Assembly (NCBI GenBank): GCA_035550215.1
Contig: DASZPM010000033.1
Location: 62,001-126,000, forward strand
Source: JABDFW01 sp035550215
GTDB lineage: Bacteria; Bacteroidota; Bacteroidia; Chitinophagales; Chitinophagaceae
Length of the DNA: 64,000 nt
Direction of reading: 5' to 3'
The position numbers and the translations under genes were made by a program. The notes under the pieces are model-generated. The model saw only the letters and a program-made list of their open reading frames with translations, was not told where the DNA came from and made no database searches. Positions 26,832-35,452 of this stretch are shown one piece after another (the stretch's first letter is position 1; the number at the start of each line of letters is the position of its first letter).

Positions 26832-26909
26832 ATATCAATTATATTACCGTTAATTAATTTGATATTTACCCGCAGACCTTTAGTTTTACGCTGAAAACTA
26901 ATTTGTTTA

Positions 26910-27866
26910 ATGTTAACAATCGTGTGCCCTGTATACAATGAGTCGAAGTACATTCGAAATGTGCTTGATTTTTGCATTAAGGCACAGCCTGCTGACAAAG
27001 AGATAATATTTGTTGACGGCGTTTCAACAGACGACACCGGGCAGATAATTAAAGAGTATGCCAGCCGTCATCAAAATATACGTTTGTTAGATAACGAAAA
27101 CCGTATTGTACCCTTCGCACTAAACAAAGCCATAAAGCAGGCAAAAGGCGATATTATAATCCGTCTTGACGCACACACAGAATATTCCCCTGATTACTTC
27201 GAAAAAATTGTTGATACTTTTAATTCAACCAATGCAGATATTGTAGGCGGGCCTATGCGTATTGCAAAAGGCAATACAGTGCAGGATGCCATTGGATATG
27301 CTACCTCCACTTTTTTTGGCGTAGGCAACAGCTCCTTTCACTTTGAAGATTTTGAGGGTTATACAAACACTGTTTACCTCGGCGCGTGGAAAAAAAACAT
27401 CTTCCCAAAAACAGGACTGTTTGACGAAGTATTAAAACGTAACCAGGATGATGAATTTCATTACCGTGCCAAAAGCATGGGCTTTACCATATACCAATCG
27501 CCTGCCATCAAACTATATTATCACCCGCGCAATACATTTGGCAAACTGTTTATGCAATATTACCAGTACGGTTTGTATAAGCCTATTGTATTGAAAAAAA
27601 TCCGTTCCGGTTTCAGCATACGGCATCTTATACCAACCATTTTTGTTTTGTACATATTAAGCGCCCCCTTTCTCGCGCTGGTAAATGCCAGGTATGCTTT
27701 TATACCATTAACTTTTTATTTTTTACTTAACCTGGCGTTTTCTTTCGGCAGCAGGCGCGGGTTTATGCAATGCCTGCGTATTTTTTATGCGTATTTTATT
27801 TTACATGTATCCTATGGCCTTGGCTTTTTAGTGGGGCTGGAAAAAATTTCTTTTGGCAAAAGATAG
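26910..27866 (+). CDS. Glycosyltransferase family 2
   Basis: A 318-residue GT-A enzyme. The nucleotide-sugar domain has TIVCPVYNESKYI, EIIFVDGVSTDDT and the metal-binding IIRLDAHTEY. A later RNQDDEFHYRAK supplies the usual ED-type catalytic segment. Two hydrophobic stretches at the C-terminus (about 240–305) anchor it to the membrane, as in ExoA-like transferases. It closes a three-gene polysaccharide group on the plus strand and is convergent with the DUF1345 gene 18 bases away. Confidence 0.9.
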   Translation: MLTIVCPVYNESKYIRNVLDFCIKAQPADKEIIFVDGVSTDDTGQIIKEYASRHQNIRLLDNENRIVPFALNKAIKQAKGDIIIRLDAHTEYSPDYFEKIVDTFNSTNADIVGGPMRIAKGNTVQDAIGYATSTFFGVGNSSFHFEDFEGYTNTVYLGAWKKNIFPKTGLFDEVLKRNQDDEFHYRAKSMGFTIYQSPAIKLYYHPRNTFGKLFMQYYQYGLYKPIVLKKIRSGFSIRHLIPTIFVLYILSAPFLALVNARYAFIPLTFYFLLNLAFSFGSRRGFMQCLRIFYAYFILHVSYGLGFLVGLEKISFGKR

Positions 27867-27884
27867 TCTATCTTTTTATCAGGG

Positions 27885-28568
27885 CTACTTTGCAATCATC
27901 CCCGATACAATATTTATACTAAGCGCTACTATAATGGTGTTGTACACAAAAGCAATAAACCCATGCAGCAAAGCAAGCCTCCTGATTTTGCGGCTGGTAA
28001 TACTTACGTCAGCCACCTGGAATGTCATGCCAAGCACAAACGAAAAATACGCAAAGTCTAAAAAATCAGGGCGCTCTGTGCCGGGAAAATCAAGGCCGCC
28101 GTGTGCCGCTTCCCCTGTCTCAAGATGCTTTCTTGAAGGGTATGTGTAATACATGTGCGCGTAATGCAGGGTGAATACAGTATGAATAAGTGTCCATGAA
28201 CAAAAAACAGATACCGCGCTTAATAAAATGTGGTGGTTAAGGCCCGCAGCGCTTGGCGCGGACTGCAGCAGTAACACAATAGCAAACAGGCTTATAAAAG
28301 CAGCCCCCACTATAAACACGAATATCAAAAACCTTGTATTATCCTCTTCAATGGCTACCGAGGCAATTTCCTTTGGATGAAGTATAAGTATTGTTGCCCA
28401 GATGATAAATAAGGTGGTACCTGCAAACGCAATCCAGGCAGACATAAACGCGATAGGGAAAGTATGATGCACCTTCACCGTAAACCAAACTATTGAAGCA
28501 ACTACCAGGGCAATAATTATTCTCGAAAGCCTGTTTCTTTTGTCAATGAACATTAATATTCTCTTCAT
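27885..28568 (-). CDS. DUF1345 family membrane protein
   Basis: A 227-residue integral membrane protein with about six hydrophobic segments, the first at residues 13–31 and the last at 205–224. The conserved DUF1345 centre is FSFVLGMTFQVADVSITSRKIRR preceded by LDFAYFSF, and W-T-x-V-H-x2-F-T-L-H-Y occurs near the middle. The family is widespread and has no known activity. It appears as the second gene of a minus-strand unit with YraN lying downstream on lower coordinates of its own promoter side; the two are 37 bases apart. Confidence 0.85.
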   Translation of the reverse strand: MKRILMFIDKRNRLSRIIIALVVASIVWFTVKVHHTFPIAFMSAWIAFAGTTLFIIWATILILHPKEIASVAIEEDNTRFLIFVFIVGAAFISLFAIVLLLQSAPSAAGLNHHILLSAVSVFCSWTLIHTVFTLHYAHMYYTYPSRKHLETGEAAHGGLDFPGTERPDFLDFAYFSFVLGMTFQVADVSITSRKIRRLALLHGFIAFVYNTIIVALSINIVSGMIAK

Positions 28569-28605
28569 ACAACCTGTATTACACTAAACTATGTCTTCCC
28601 AACCA

Positions 28606-28962
28606 TTAAAAATAAACATCTTCAATCAAAAAATATTCTATCGGTTCGCCATAATGCATGGTTATGGCAAGCACATTAAACTGCAAAAATTTCCACTCCG
28701 GGTGCTGGTATTGATATTCTTCCGCAGCATTTTTCATACAGTCCATCTTATCCCTTCCAATACTTTCTTCCGGGTTGCCAAAGCGGTTGCTCTTTCTTGT
28801 TTTCACCTCAAAAATATGCAGGAATTTTCCCTTCGATGCAATTATATCTACTTCCCAGTGCCTGAAGCGCCAGTTACGCTCCAGCAGTATATATCCTTGC
28901 TTCACAAGGTAGGCGGCAGCAAGTTCTTCACCTTCATTACCTGTGCTTTTATTGTTGGCCAT
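28606..28962 (-). CDS. YraN family (UPF0102) protein
   Basis: A 118-residue protein of the YraN/UPF0102 family, which has a Holliday-junction-resolvase-like nuclease fold. The nuclease core shows GEELAAAYLVKQGYILLERN, the acidic E-V-D-I-I of the second strand, and F-E-V-K-T-R-K, which carries the expected E-x-K. It is often near housekeeping genes; here it is divergent from manA and upstream of the DUF1345 gene. The real cellular role is not settled. Confidence 0.92.
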   Translation of the reverse strand: MANNKSTGNEGEELAAAYLVKQGYILLERNWRFRHWEVDIIASKGKFLHIFEVKTRKSNRFGNPEESIGRDKMDCMKNAAEEYQYQHPEWKFLQFNVLAITMHYGEPIEYFLIEDVYF

Positions 28963-28993
28963 TCAGTATCTTGCGTTTATTAAAAGTTGCAGG

Positions 28994-30202
28994 ATGAGTT
29001 TTGAGCAAGATAAAATTTTTAAGTTAAAGGGCAAAGTACAGCATTATGCATGGGGTGGATTTGAATTTATTCCGCATTGGCTTGGTATTGAAAATACTGC
29101 GCATAAGCCTTATGCTGAATTTTGGATGGGGGCCCACCCTTCTGCTTCTGCGGCATTAATGACCAATGAGGCGGAAATACTTTTACACAGCGCTGTACAA
29201 AACGAGCCTGCCAGGTTTTTGGGGCAAAAGGTGTTTAAGCAGTTTGGCGAATTGCCTTACCTGTTTAAAATACTGGACGTAAAAGACATGCTGAGCATAC
29301 AGGTGCACCCTACCAAAGCCGGGGCGATTGAAGGATATGAGGCTGAAGAGGCCGCCGGGGTACTGTTGCAGGCGCCCAGCCGCAATTATAAAGACAAAAA
29401 CCATAAACCGGAGGTAATGGTTGCATTAAGTGAATTTTGGCTGCTGCACGGTTTTTTGGAAAAAGAGGCTTTACTGGAAGTACTGATGAACACACCGGAA
29501 TTTGGCGGAATGGAGGATATATTTAATTTGGAAGGATACAAAGGGTTATACCAATACGTGATGGAATTACCACAGGAAGAAGTAAACAGCCTGCTTACCC
29601 CGCTGGTGAAAAGAGAATTAAAAGCTAAAGAGGAAGGAAGTCTGACAAAAAAACAGCCAGGTTGGTGGGTGAGCAAATTATACGGGGGCAAGGATGCTGA
29701 TATTATTGACAGGGGCGTATTTTCTATTTATTTTTTCAACATAGTAAAGGCTTTGCCCGGGGAAGCAATATTCCAGGGGGCCGGTGTACCGCACGCCTAC
29801 CTTGAGGGGCAAAATGTTGAGCTGATGGCAAACAGCGATAACGTATTGCGGGGTGGTTTAACACCAAAACACGTTGATGTGCCGCAATTACTTAAACATA
29901 CTGTTTTTGAGGGCACCGTAGTAAACATTATGCCGGGTGAAAAACTTGGTGAGGGTGAAGCCGTATACAATTGCCCGGTACCGGATTTTGGCATTAGTAA
30001 AATCGGCCTTGTAGCTGGGCAGCAGGCCACAGGCAGCAGTTCTTCAATGGAGATTATTGTAGTTATTGACGGCCTGCTGCAGGTGCAAGGCAGCAATACG
30101 ATACATGCCCGCAGCGGCGAAGCGGTAGCCATTTTACCGGGCGAAAATTATAGAATTACTACAACGCAGCATGTATTGGCGTATAAAGCATTTGTGCCAT
30201 AG
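28994..30202 (+). CDS. manA: Mannose-6-phosphate isomerase, class I
   Basis: A zinc-dependent enzyme converting fructose-6-phosphate and mannose-6-phosphate, giving precursors for GDP-mannose and surface sugars. The start at 28994 follows an AGG and gives a 402-residue protein. Zinc ligands are recognisable in SIQVHPTK (Gln and His), HKPEVMVAL (Glu) and GVPHAYLEG (His). WMGAHPSA and LRGGLTPKHVDV are family signatures. The length is typical. It may serve the polysaccharide group at 24.4–27.9 kb, although it has separate transcription. Confidence 0.93.
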   Translation: MSFEQDKIFKLKGKVQHYAWGGFEFIPHWLGIENTAHKPYAEFWMGAHPSASAALMTNEAEILLHSAVQNEPARFLGQKVFKQFGELPYLFKILDVKDMLSIQVHPTKAGAIEGYEAEEAAGVLLQAPSRNYKDKNHKPEVMVALSEFWLLHGFLEKEALLEVLMNTPEFGGMEDIFNLEGYKGLYQYVMELPQEEVNSLLTPLVKRELKAKEEGSLTKKQPGWWVSKLYGGKDADIIDRGVFSIYFFNIVKALPGEAIFQGAGVPHAYLEGQNVELMANSDNVLRGGLTPKHVDVPQLLKHTVFEGTVVNIMPGEKLGEGEAVYNCPVPDFGISKIGLVAGQQATGSSSSMEIIVVIDGLLQVQGSNTIHARSGEAVAILPGENYRITTTQHVLAYKAFVP

Positions 30203-30302
30203 CCGGGGGTTATCAACATACCGAAATAAATGTTGGGAAATTTATACGCCTGCCATTAGCCTATAACGCTTATTTTTGCCCTAGTGATTAATTTTTCCAG
30301 TT

Positions 30303-30881
30303 ATGAAAATGATTAAGAAAGAAGTTGTTTTTTACGTGCTGGTTATAGCCGTAACAACCATAATTAAAATTATATGCGCACCAAACATTGCCCTTAGCGG
30401 CGCAACCGGTATTTTGGCTGTTGCACTGTTTACCGGCCTTAATAAAGCATATAATACCCGCAATGCGTTTTTGCTGCCCCTGGCAGCATTACTTATAAGC
30501 AATACTGTTTTGCAATTATTGCACAGCCTCAATATGTTTCCTTTTGAGGGCTTTTACAAATGGCAACTTGCTGAATATTCCTTAGTAGTTGTTTTAACTG
30601 CCGTTGGCATGTTGTTCCGCAAAGCAAAAACTGCGGGTGTGTTTATTGCCGCATTTGCCGGGCCTACCCTTTTCTATATCATTTCCAACTACATTACATG
30701 GGCTGTGTCATGGCAGGCAATGGGCTATACACATGACATGCCGGGGCTGATGAATTGTTATGTACAGGGCTTGCCCTTTTACCGCAACAGCCTTATTTCA
30801 ACCGTAATAATGCTGCCGGCAATTATTTTGGCATACCGGTGGATTGTTATGCGCAAAGCTGGCTTTGCGCTGGTTAAATAA
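30303..30881 (+). CDS. DUF6580-like membrane protein, possible ECF-type substrate-binding subunit
   Basis: A 192-residue integral membrane protein with five or six hydrophobic helices (about 8–30, 36–52, 58–75, 88–106, 113–133, 163–185). The pattern, including SGATGILAVALFTG and the aromatic loop ITWAVSWQAMGYTHDMPGLM, resembles Bacteroidota DUF6580 proteins, which look like S components of ECF vitamin transporters. No energising ATPase gene is next to it, and no riboswitch was seen upstream, so the substrate is unknown. Confidence 0.7.
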   Translation: MKMIKKEVVFYVLVIAVTTIIKIICAPNIALSGATGILAVALFTGLNKAYNTRNAFLLPLAALLISNTVLQLLHSLNMFPFEGFYKWQLAEYSLVVVLTAVGMLFRKAKTAGVFIAAFAGPTLFYIISNYITWAVSWQAMGYTHDMPGLMNCYVQGLPFYRNSLISTVIMLPAIILAYRWIVMRKAGFALVK

Positions 30882-30903
30882 AACCATCACCAGTAACTAA
30901 TAA

Positions 30904-30933
30904 AAAAAATCCTGCGGCAGTGCAGGATTTTTT
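30904..30933. terminator. Bidirectional terminator between the DUF6580 and lipoprotein genes
   Basis: The stem AAAATCCTGC / GCAGGATTTT encloses a 6-base loop. A-rich and T-rich flanks on the two sides give a T run in either direction. Confidence 0.85.
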
Positions 30934-30952
30934 ATGCAATAGTTGCAAGTCA

Positions 30953-31294
30953 CTAAAACTTCCCGAAAAAGTTAGAGATATCAAAATATATCTTCTTTTC
31001 CGTGCCATCTGCCGTAACTATTGTTAAAACATCATACGGTTTTTTGTTATTATAGTTAAGCGACTGCACTTTAGTTTTGCTGCCGGGGTAATGCTCCCTT
31101 ATCCATTTATACTCTGCATCAACACCTGACGTTTCGTGTTGTTCCTGTATTACAATGGCTTTTTCATAGGAAGAACCGTCAGCAGCAGCATTGGAAGACG
31201 TTTGTACTTTACCGGCTTCGGAAGTTGAGGCGTGCTTCGAGGGCGAGCACGAAGCTACAATAGCAGTTAAAGCTATAATGGCTATCTTTTTCAT
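30953..31294 (-). CDS. Small lipoprotein of unknown function
   Basis: A 113-residue lipoprotein; the signal MKKIAIIALTAIVASC puts Cys16 at the lipidation site. A low-complexity Ser/Ala linker follows (about 17–42), then a compact domain of about 70 residues (SSYEKAIVIQEQH … KKIYFDISNFFGKF). The domain is strand-rich and ends in an aromatic motif. Similar small lipoproteins are common in this phylum, but I cannot give it a function. It is a single-gene unit with a terminator 20 bases beyond its stop. Confidence 0.8.
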   Translation of the reverse strand: MKKIAIIALTAIVASCSPSKHASTSEAGKVQTSSNAAADGSSYEKAIVIQEQHETSGVDAEYKWIREHYPGSKTKVQSLNYNNKKPYDVLTIVTADGTEKKIYFDISNFFGKF

Positions 31295-31357
31295 AAAAGG
31301 GTTTTAGTTTTAAATAAGATACAAAAAGATGGCTGTTTACATAAATAAAACCAAATT

Positions 31358-31834
31358 TTAGAGCAATTCATTTTTTTGGGCCTCGTATCCTTCATCAATA
31401 AGCAGGTTGCGGCCATCCGCCGCAGTTGTGGCAAGTATATCGCAGCGGTTGTTATAGGGGTTATCTGCATGCCCCTTAACCCACACAAACTTTATATTGA
31501 AATTTTTAGAAAGCCGGTGGTAGCGCATCCACAAATCTTTGTTCTTTTTCCCGCCGCTAAAATTGTTTCTTATCCAGCCGTCCAGCCATTTTTTTTCAAT
31601 ACTGTTAACTATGTACTGGCTGTCGGTATAAATAGTAAGGGGAATATTTTTTTTGGTCAGCGATTCCAGGGCGACTATCACGCCCAATAACTCCATGCGG
31701 TTATTGGTGGTGAGCCTGTAGCCCGCGGACAGTTCTTTTTTTTTGTCGCCCCACATTAAAATAACGCCATATCCACCCGGGCCGGGGTTTCCCCGGCTTG
31801 AACCGTCAGTATAAATTATCAGTTGATGGCCCTG
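31358..31834 (-). CDS. rnhA: Ribonuclease HI
   Basis: RNase HI cuts the RNA strand of RNA:DNA hybrids. All four acidic metal ligands are visible: Asp in LIIYTDGSSRGNPGPGGYG, Glu in NNRMELLGV, Asp in YTDSQYIVN and Asp in YNNRCDILAT. The WVKGHADNPYNNR helix is also canonical. I use the ATG for MQGHQL at 31834; an upstream ATG at 31876 would add 14 residues (MDEQAST…) that do not belong to the fold. The length of 158 residues fits. Confidence 0.95.
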   Translation of the reverse strand, partial: QGHQLIIYTDGSSRGNPGPGGYGVILMWGDKKKELSAGYRLTTNNRMELLGVIVALESLTKKNIPLTIYTDSQYIVNSIEKKWLDGWIRNNFSGGKKNKDLWMRYHRLSKNFNIKFVWVKGHADNPYNNRCDILATTAADGRNLLIDEGYEAQKNELL

Positions 31835-32097
31835 CATATTTTGCGTGTAACTTTTTGTGGAAGCCTGTTCATCCATTTTAAAAATATTGCAGCGAAAATA
31901 CAGTTATTACGTTTATTCACATGCAGGTTTCAATTGCTTATCACACCACTATTTTCACGGGAAAATACACGCAGGTAAAAATGCTTTTACACGACGGCAA
32001 CTTTATTTGTGTATATTAGTTATAAAGGTTATGCGCGCCGGCTGTAAAAAAGGCGTTGTTTTTGAACATATTGCTTTATCAATAAAATTGCTTCCCT

Positions 32098-33840
32098 ATG
32101 TCACACACCGGTAAAAAACTTAATGTTTGGTTAGCAACGGCCATTTGCGGTAACGATATCACCTCCTCCTGCCTGTATGTATCTGCGCTTACCATCGCAA
32201 TGGCCGGCCAATACGCATGGATTTCATTGCTCATGGTATCAGCCGTGTTATTCCTGTACAGGAAAATTTATGGCGAGGTAGTTGGTGCGCTTCCGCTTAA
32301 TGGCGGCGCGTACAATGTTTTATTAAACACCACCAGTAAAAGCAACGCATCTGTCGCTGCCTGCCTCACCATTCTTTCTTATATGGCCACTGCTGTTATA
32401 TCCGCCAGCGAGGCAATGTATTATTTGCACAGTAATATTCCATCACTTAATGTTGAATATGCAACATTGGTACTGTTGTTTCTTTTTCTGTGCCTCACCA
32501 TACTCGGCATTTCAGAAAGCGCTATTGTGGCATTGATAATATTTATCGTGCATCTCACTGCAATGCTGCTGCTCATTATCAGCGCATTTGTATTTATTAT
32601 AAAAAACGGTACAGCTATTCTCGATGCCAATTTTTCGTTGCCTGTAAAGGGAGGTAGTTTGGTTAACGCATTGTTTTTTGGCTTTAGCGCTGCCATGCTG
32701 GGTATTTCAGGCTTTGAAAGCTCTGCTAATTTTGTAGAAGAACAAAAACGGGGTGTTTTTCCCAAAACGCTGCGTAATATGTGGGTAGCCGTCTCCGTGC
32801 TTAATCCACTTATTGCGCTGTTGGCCCTGTCTGTTATGGCGGTAAACGATGTAGATGCCCACCAGCAGTCACTGCTCAGCCAAATGGGGCTGCTTACCGG
32901 CGGCAAATGGCTTGCAGTTATTATATCGTTCAATGCAGTAACGGTATTAAGCGGCGCTGTGCTTACCTCTTTTGTAGGCGTGAGCGGGCTGATAAAAAGA
33001 ATAACGCTTGACCGCATACTGCCCCAGTTTTTTTTGAAAGAAAATAAACGCAAAAGCGCTTACCGCATACTTACCACCTTCTTCCTGCTTTGCGCGTCTG
33101 TATTGTTTGTTACAAACGGGCAACTGGCGCCACTTGCGGGTGTTTATACTATTTCGTTTTTGTCTGTAATGATATTTTTTGCTTTGGGCAATATGATGCT
33201 TAAAATAAGAAGAGCAAGGCTTCCACGGCCTGAATATGCGAGGTCCTATATTGTTATTCTTGCATTGTTAGCGGTGGCCGCTGCATTGTATGGCAACGTA
33301 AAAATGCGGCCCGAATACCTGGTAGTTTTTTTACAGTATTTTATACCGGCAATGCTGCTTATTTACGCCATGCTTAACAGGAATTATATTATGGTTTTTA
33401 TGCTGGATGCGTTAAAAGATATTACTGACAAGCTACGCGCAATAGCAATAATGAGCCGTAAAAAAATTAACCGGCTGATATATGTTTTACACGACTCAGA
33501 GTTTGTGTTTTTTTCAAAAGCGGACGACATAGCTACCCTGAATAAGGTGATGATATATGTGCAGGAAAATGAAATTACCCGCAAAATGAAAATTGTTACA
33601 GTGCTTAAAGAACAGCAAGCAGTTCCGGAACAATTTATGCAGGATTTTAAAGTGCTTGATAAAGTGTACCCTGCTATTAAAATAGAATACCTGGTGATAA
33701 AAGGCGTTTTTGGGCCAAAGCTCATTGACGAACTGAGCAAAAAATGGCATATTCCCAAAAATTTCATGTTTATCAGTTCACCGGGTGAAAAGTTTAGTTA
33801 CAAAATAGAAGAGTTGGGCGGTGTGAGGCTGATATTATAA
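32098..33840 (+). CDS. APC superfamily amino acid permease with cytoplasmic tail
   Basis: A 580-residue transporter of the amino acid–polyamine–organocation type. The first helix contains the family's unwound motif region (LATAICGNDITSSCLY), and about twelve hydrophobic segments span residues 10–440. FGFSAAMLGISGFESSANFVEE is the consensus region of helix 6 to 7. After residue 440 is a soluble tail of about 140 residues (DALKDITDKLRA … ELGGVRLIL) with an alpha/beta pattern, possibly a regulatory domain. A GNAT–nitrilase fusion starts 24 bases later, so transport and processing of an amine or amide may be linked. Confidence 0.85.
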   Translation: MSHTGKKLNVWLATAICGNDITSSCLYVSALTIAMAGQYAWISLLMVSAVLFLYRKIYGEVVGALPLNGGAYNVLLNTTSKSNASVAACLTILSYMATAVISASEAMYYLHSNIPSLNVEYATLVLLFLFLCLTILGISESAIVALIIFIVHLTAMLLLIISAFVFIIKNGTAILDANFSLPVKGGSLVNALFFGFSAAMLGISGFESSANFVEEQKRGVFPKTLRNMWVAVSVLNPLIALLALSVMAVNDVDAHQQSLLSQMGLLTGGKWLAVIISFNAVTVLSGAVLTSFVGVSGLIKRITLDRILPQFFLKENKRKSAYRILTTFFLLCASVLFVTNGQLAPLAGVYTISFLSVMIFFALGNMMLKIRRARLPRPEYARSYIVILALLAVAAALYGNVKMRPEYLVVFLQYFIPAMLLIYAMLNRNYIMVFMLDALKDITDKLRAIAIMSRKKINRLIYVLHDSEFVFFSKADDIATLNKVMIYVQENEITRKMKIVTVLKEQQAVPEQFMQDFKVLDKVYPAIKIEYLVIKGVFGPKLIDELSKKWHIPKNFMFISSPGEKFSYKIEELGGVRLIL

Positions 33841-33863
33841 AAAAATTACGTATATTATAACCT

Positions 33864-35396
33864 ATGACTATTACAATCAATAAATTAACGGTAGAACGGC
33901 TTTCTGTGGATGATTATACTCAATTACTTGAAGCTATGAAAGCCGCCTACCCGGCATGGCAGGGAAGTTTTTGGAGTGTGAACGCTATTTCAAATTTAAT
34001 AAACACTTTCGGCAAAGGGCAATTTGTAGTAAAAGCAGACGGCAAAGTTGTTGGTTGTGCGCTGTCCATTATTGTGAATTATGAGCATTTTGAGGACGAG
34101 CATACTTATAAGCAAATAACCGGCAATTATACTTTCAGTACCCACGACCCGCGCGGCGACATGTTATATGGCATTGAAGTATTTATTCACCCGGATTACA
34201 GGGGGTTAAGATTGGGAAGAAGGCTATATGACGCCCGCAAAGCATTGTGTGAGCACCTTAACCTGAGGGGTATTGTTTTTGGCGGAAGAATACCCAATTA
34301 TCATAAGTATGCAGATACCTTAAGCCCCAAAGAGTATATTCAAAAAGTACGCGGAAGGGAGATTCATGACCCGGTATTAAACTTCCAGCTTTCAAATGAG
34401 TTTCATGTTAAAAAAGTATTGAAGGGCTATATGCCAGATGATGTACAAAGCAAAGAGTTTGCTGTTTTGCTTGAGTGGGATAATATTTATTATTCAGCGC
34501 CGTCAAACAAATCTTTTACGCCCTCAAGTTATACACGCCTCGGCCTGGTGCAATGGCAAATGAGGCACTATAAAAACATAGATGAGCTTTTTGAACAGGT
34601 TGAATATTTTGTTGACGCTGTGTCTGGCTACAAAAGTGATTTTGCCCTTTTTCCAGAATTATTTGACGGGCCTTTAATGGCAAAATATAATAACCTGGGG
34701 GAAGCCGATGCCATGAAGGCGATTGCAGAATTTACACCGGAGATTAGGGACAGGTTTTTACAGTTAGCCATCCGCTACAACGTAAATATAATCACCGGCA
34801 GTTTACCGAGCGTAGAAGACGACAGGCTGCATAATGTAGGATTTCTCTGCCATAGAAACGGCAAAATTGAGAAGTATGAGAAAATACATGTAACCCCGGA
34901 TGAAATGTCTTGTTGGGGTATGCGTGGGGGGAAGGCGTTAAAAGCTTTTGATACGGATGCAGGTAAAGTTGGCATTCTTATTTGTTACGATGTTGAGTTT
35001 CCAGAACTGTCAAGACTGCTGGCTGAACAAGGCATGCAGATTCTTTTTGTACCTTTTTTAACCGATACACAAAACTCCTATATGCGGGTGCGTTTATGCG
35101 CACAGGCAAGGGCCATTGAAAACGAATGCTATGTTGCCATCTCCGGCAGTGTGGGTAACCTGCCCAAAGTATCCAACATGGATATTCAATACGCACAGAG
35201 CGCTGTTTTCACGCCCTGCGATTTTGCTTTTCCATCCAATGGCATCAAAAGTGAAACTACCCCCAATACGGAAATGGTGCTTATTTGCGATGTTGATTTA
35301 TCCCTGCTTGATGAATTACATTCCCACGGCAGCGTGCGAAATTTAAAAGACAGGCGTGTGGATGTATATGAACTAAAATATATTGGCGGCAAATAA
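33864..35396 (+). CDS. Bifunctional GNAT acetyltransferase / carbon–nitrogen hydrolase
   Basis: A 510-residue fusion. Residues about 5–190 form a GNAT N-acetyltransferase domain with the acetyl-CoA loop HPDYRGLRLGRRLYD. Residues about 222–505 form a nitrilase-superfamily amidase domain with the complete Glu–Lys–Cys triad: Glu265 in ALFPELFDG, Lys340 in YEKIHV and Cys374 in GILICYDVEFPEL. The cytoplasmic product could acetylate an amine and hydrolyse an amide of the same compound. The substrate is unknown. The gene follows the APC permease by 24 bases. Confidence 0.93.
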   Translation: MTITINKLTVERLSVDDYTQLLEAMKAAYPAWQGSFWSVNAISNLINTFGKGQFVVKADGKVVGCALSIIVNYEHFEDEHTYKQITGNYTFSTHDPRGDMLYGIEVFIHPDYRGLRLGRRLYDARKALCEHLNLRGIVFGGRIPNYHKYADTLSPKEYIQKVRGREIHDPVLNFQLSNEFHVKKVLKGYMPDDVQSKEFAVLLEWDNIYYSAPSNKSFTPSSYTRLGLVQWQMRHYKNIDELFEQVEYFVDAVSGYKSDFALFPELFDGPLMAKYNNLGEADAMKAIAEFTPEIRDRFLQLAIRYNVNIITGSLPSVEDDRLHNVGFLCHRNGKIEKYEKIHVTPDEMSCWGMRGGKALKAFDTDAGKVGILICYDVEFPELSRLLAEQGMQILFVPFLTDTQNSYMRVRLCAQARAIENECYVAISGSVGNLPKVSNMDIQYAQSAVFTPCDFAFPSNGIKSETTPNTEMVLICDVDLSLLDELHSHGSVRNLKDRRVDVYELKYIGGK

Positions 35397-35426
35397 AGTT
35401 TACCCACTCAACCATAACATAAACAA

Positions 35427-35446
35427 GGCGGCTGCTATCAGCCGCC
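35427..35446. terminator. Hairpin between convergent genes
   Basis: The arms GGCGGCTG and CAGCCGCC are perfect around CTAT. It lies between the ends of the nitrilase fusion and the amidohydrolase. T runs on either side are weak, so it is a probable rather than a certain terminator. Confidence 0.6.
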
Positions 35447-35452
35447 ATTCAA

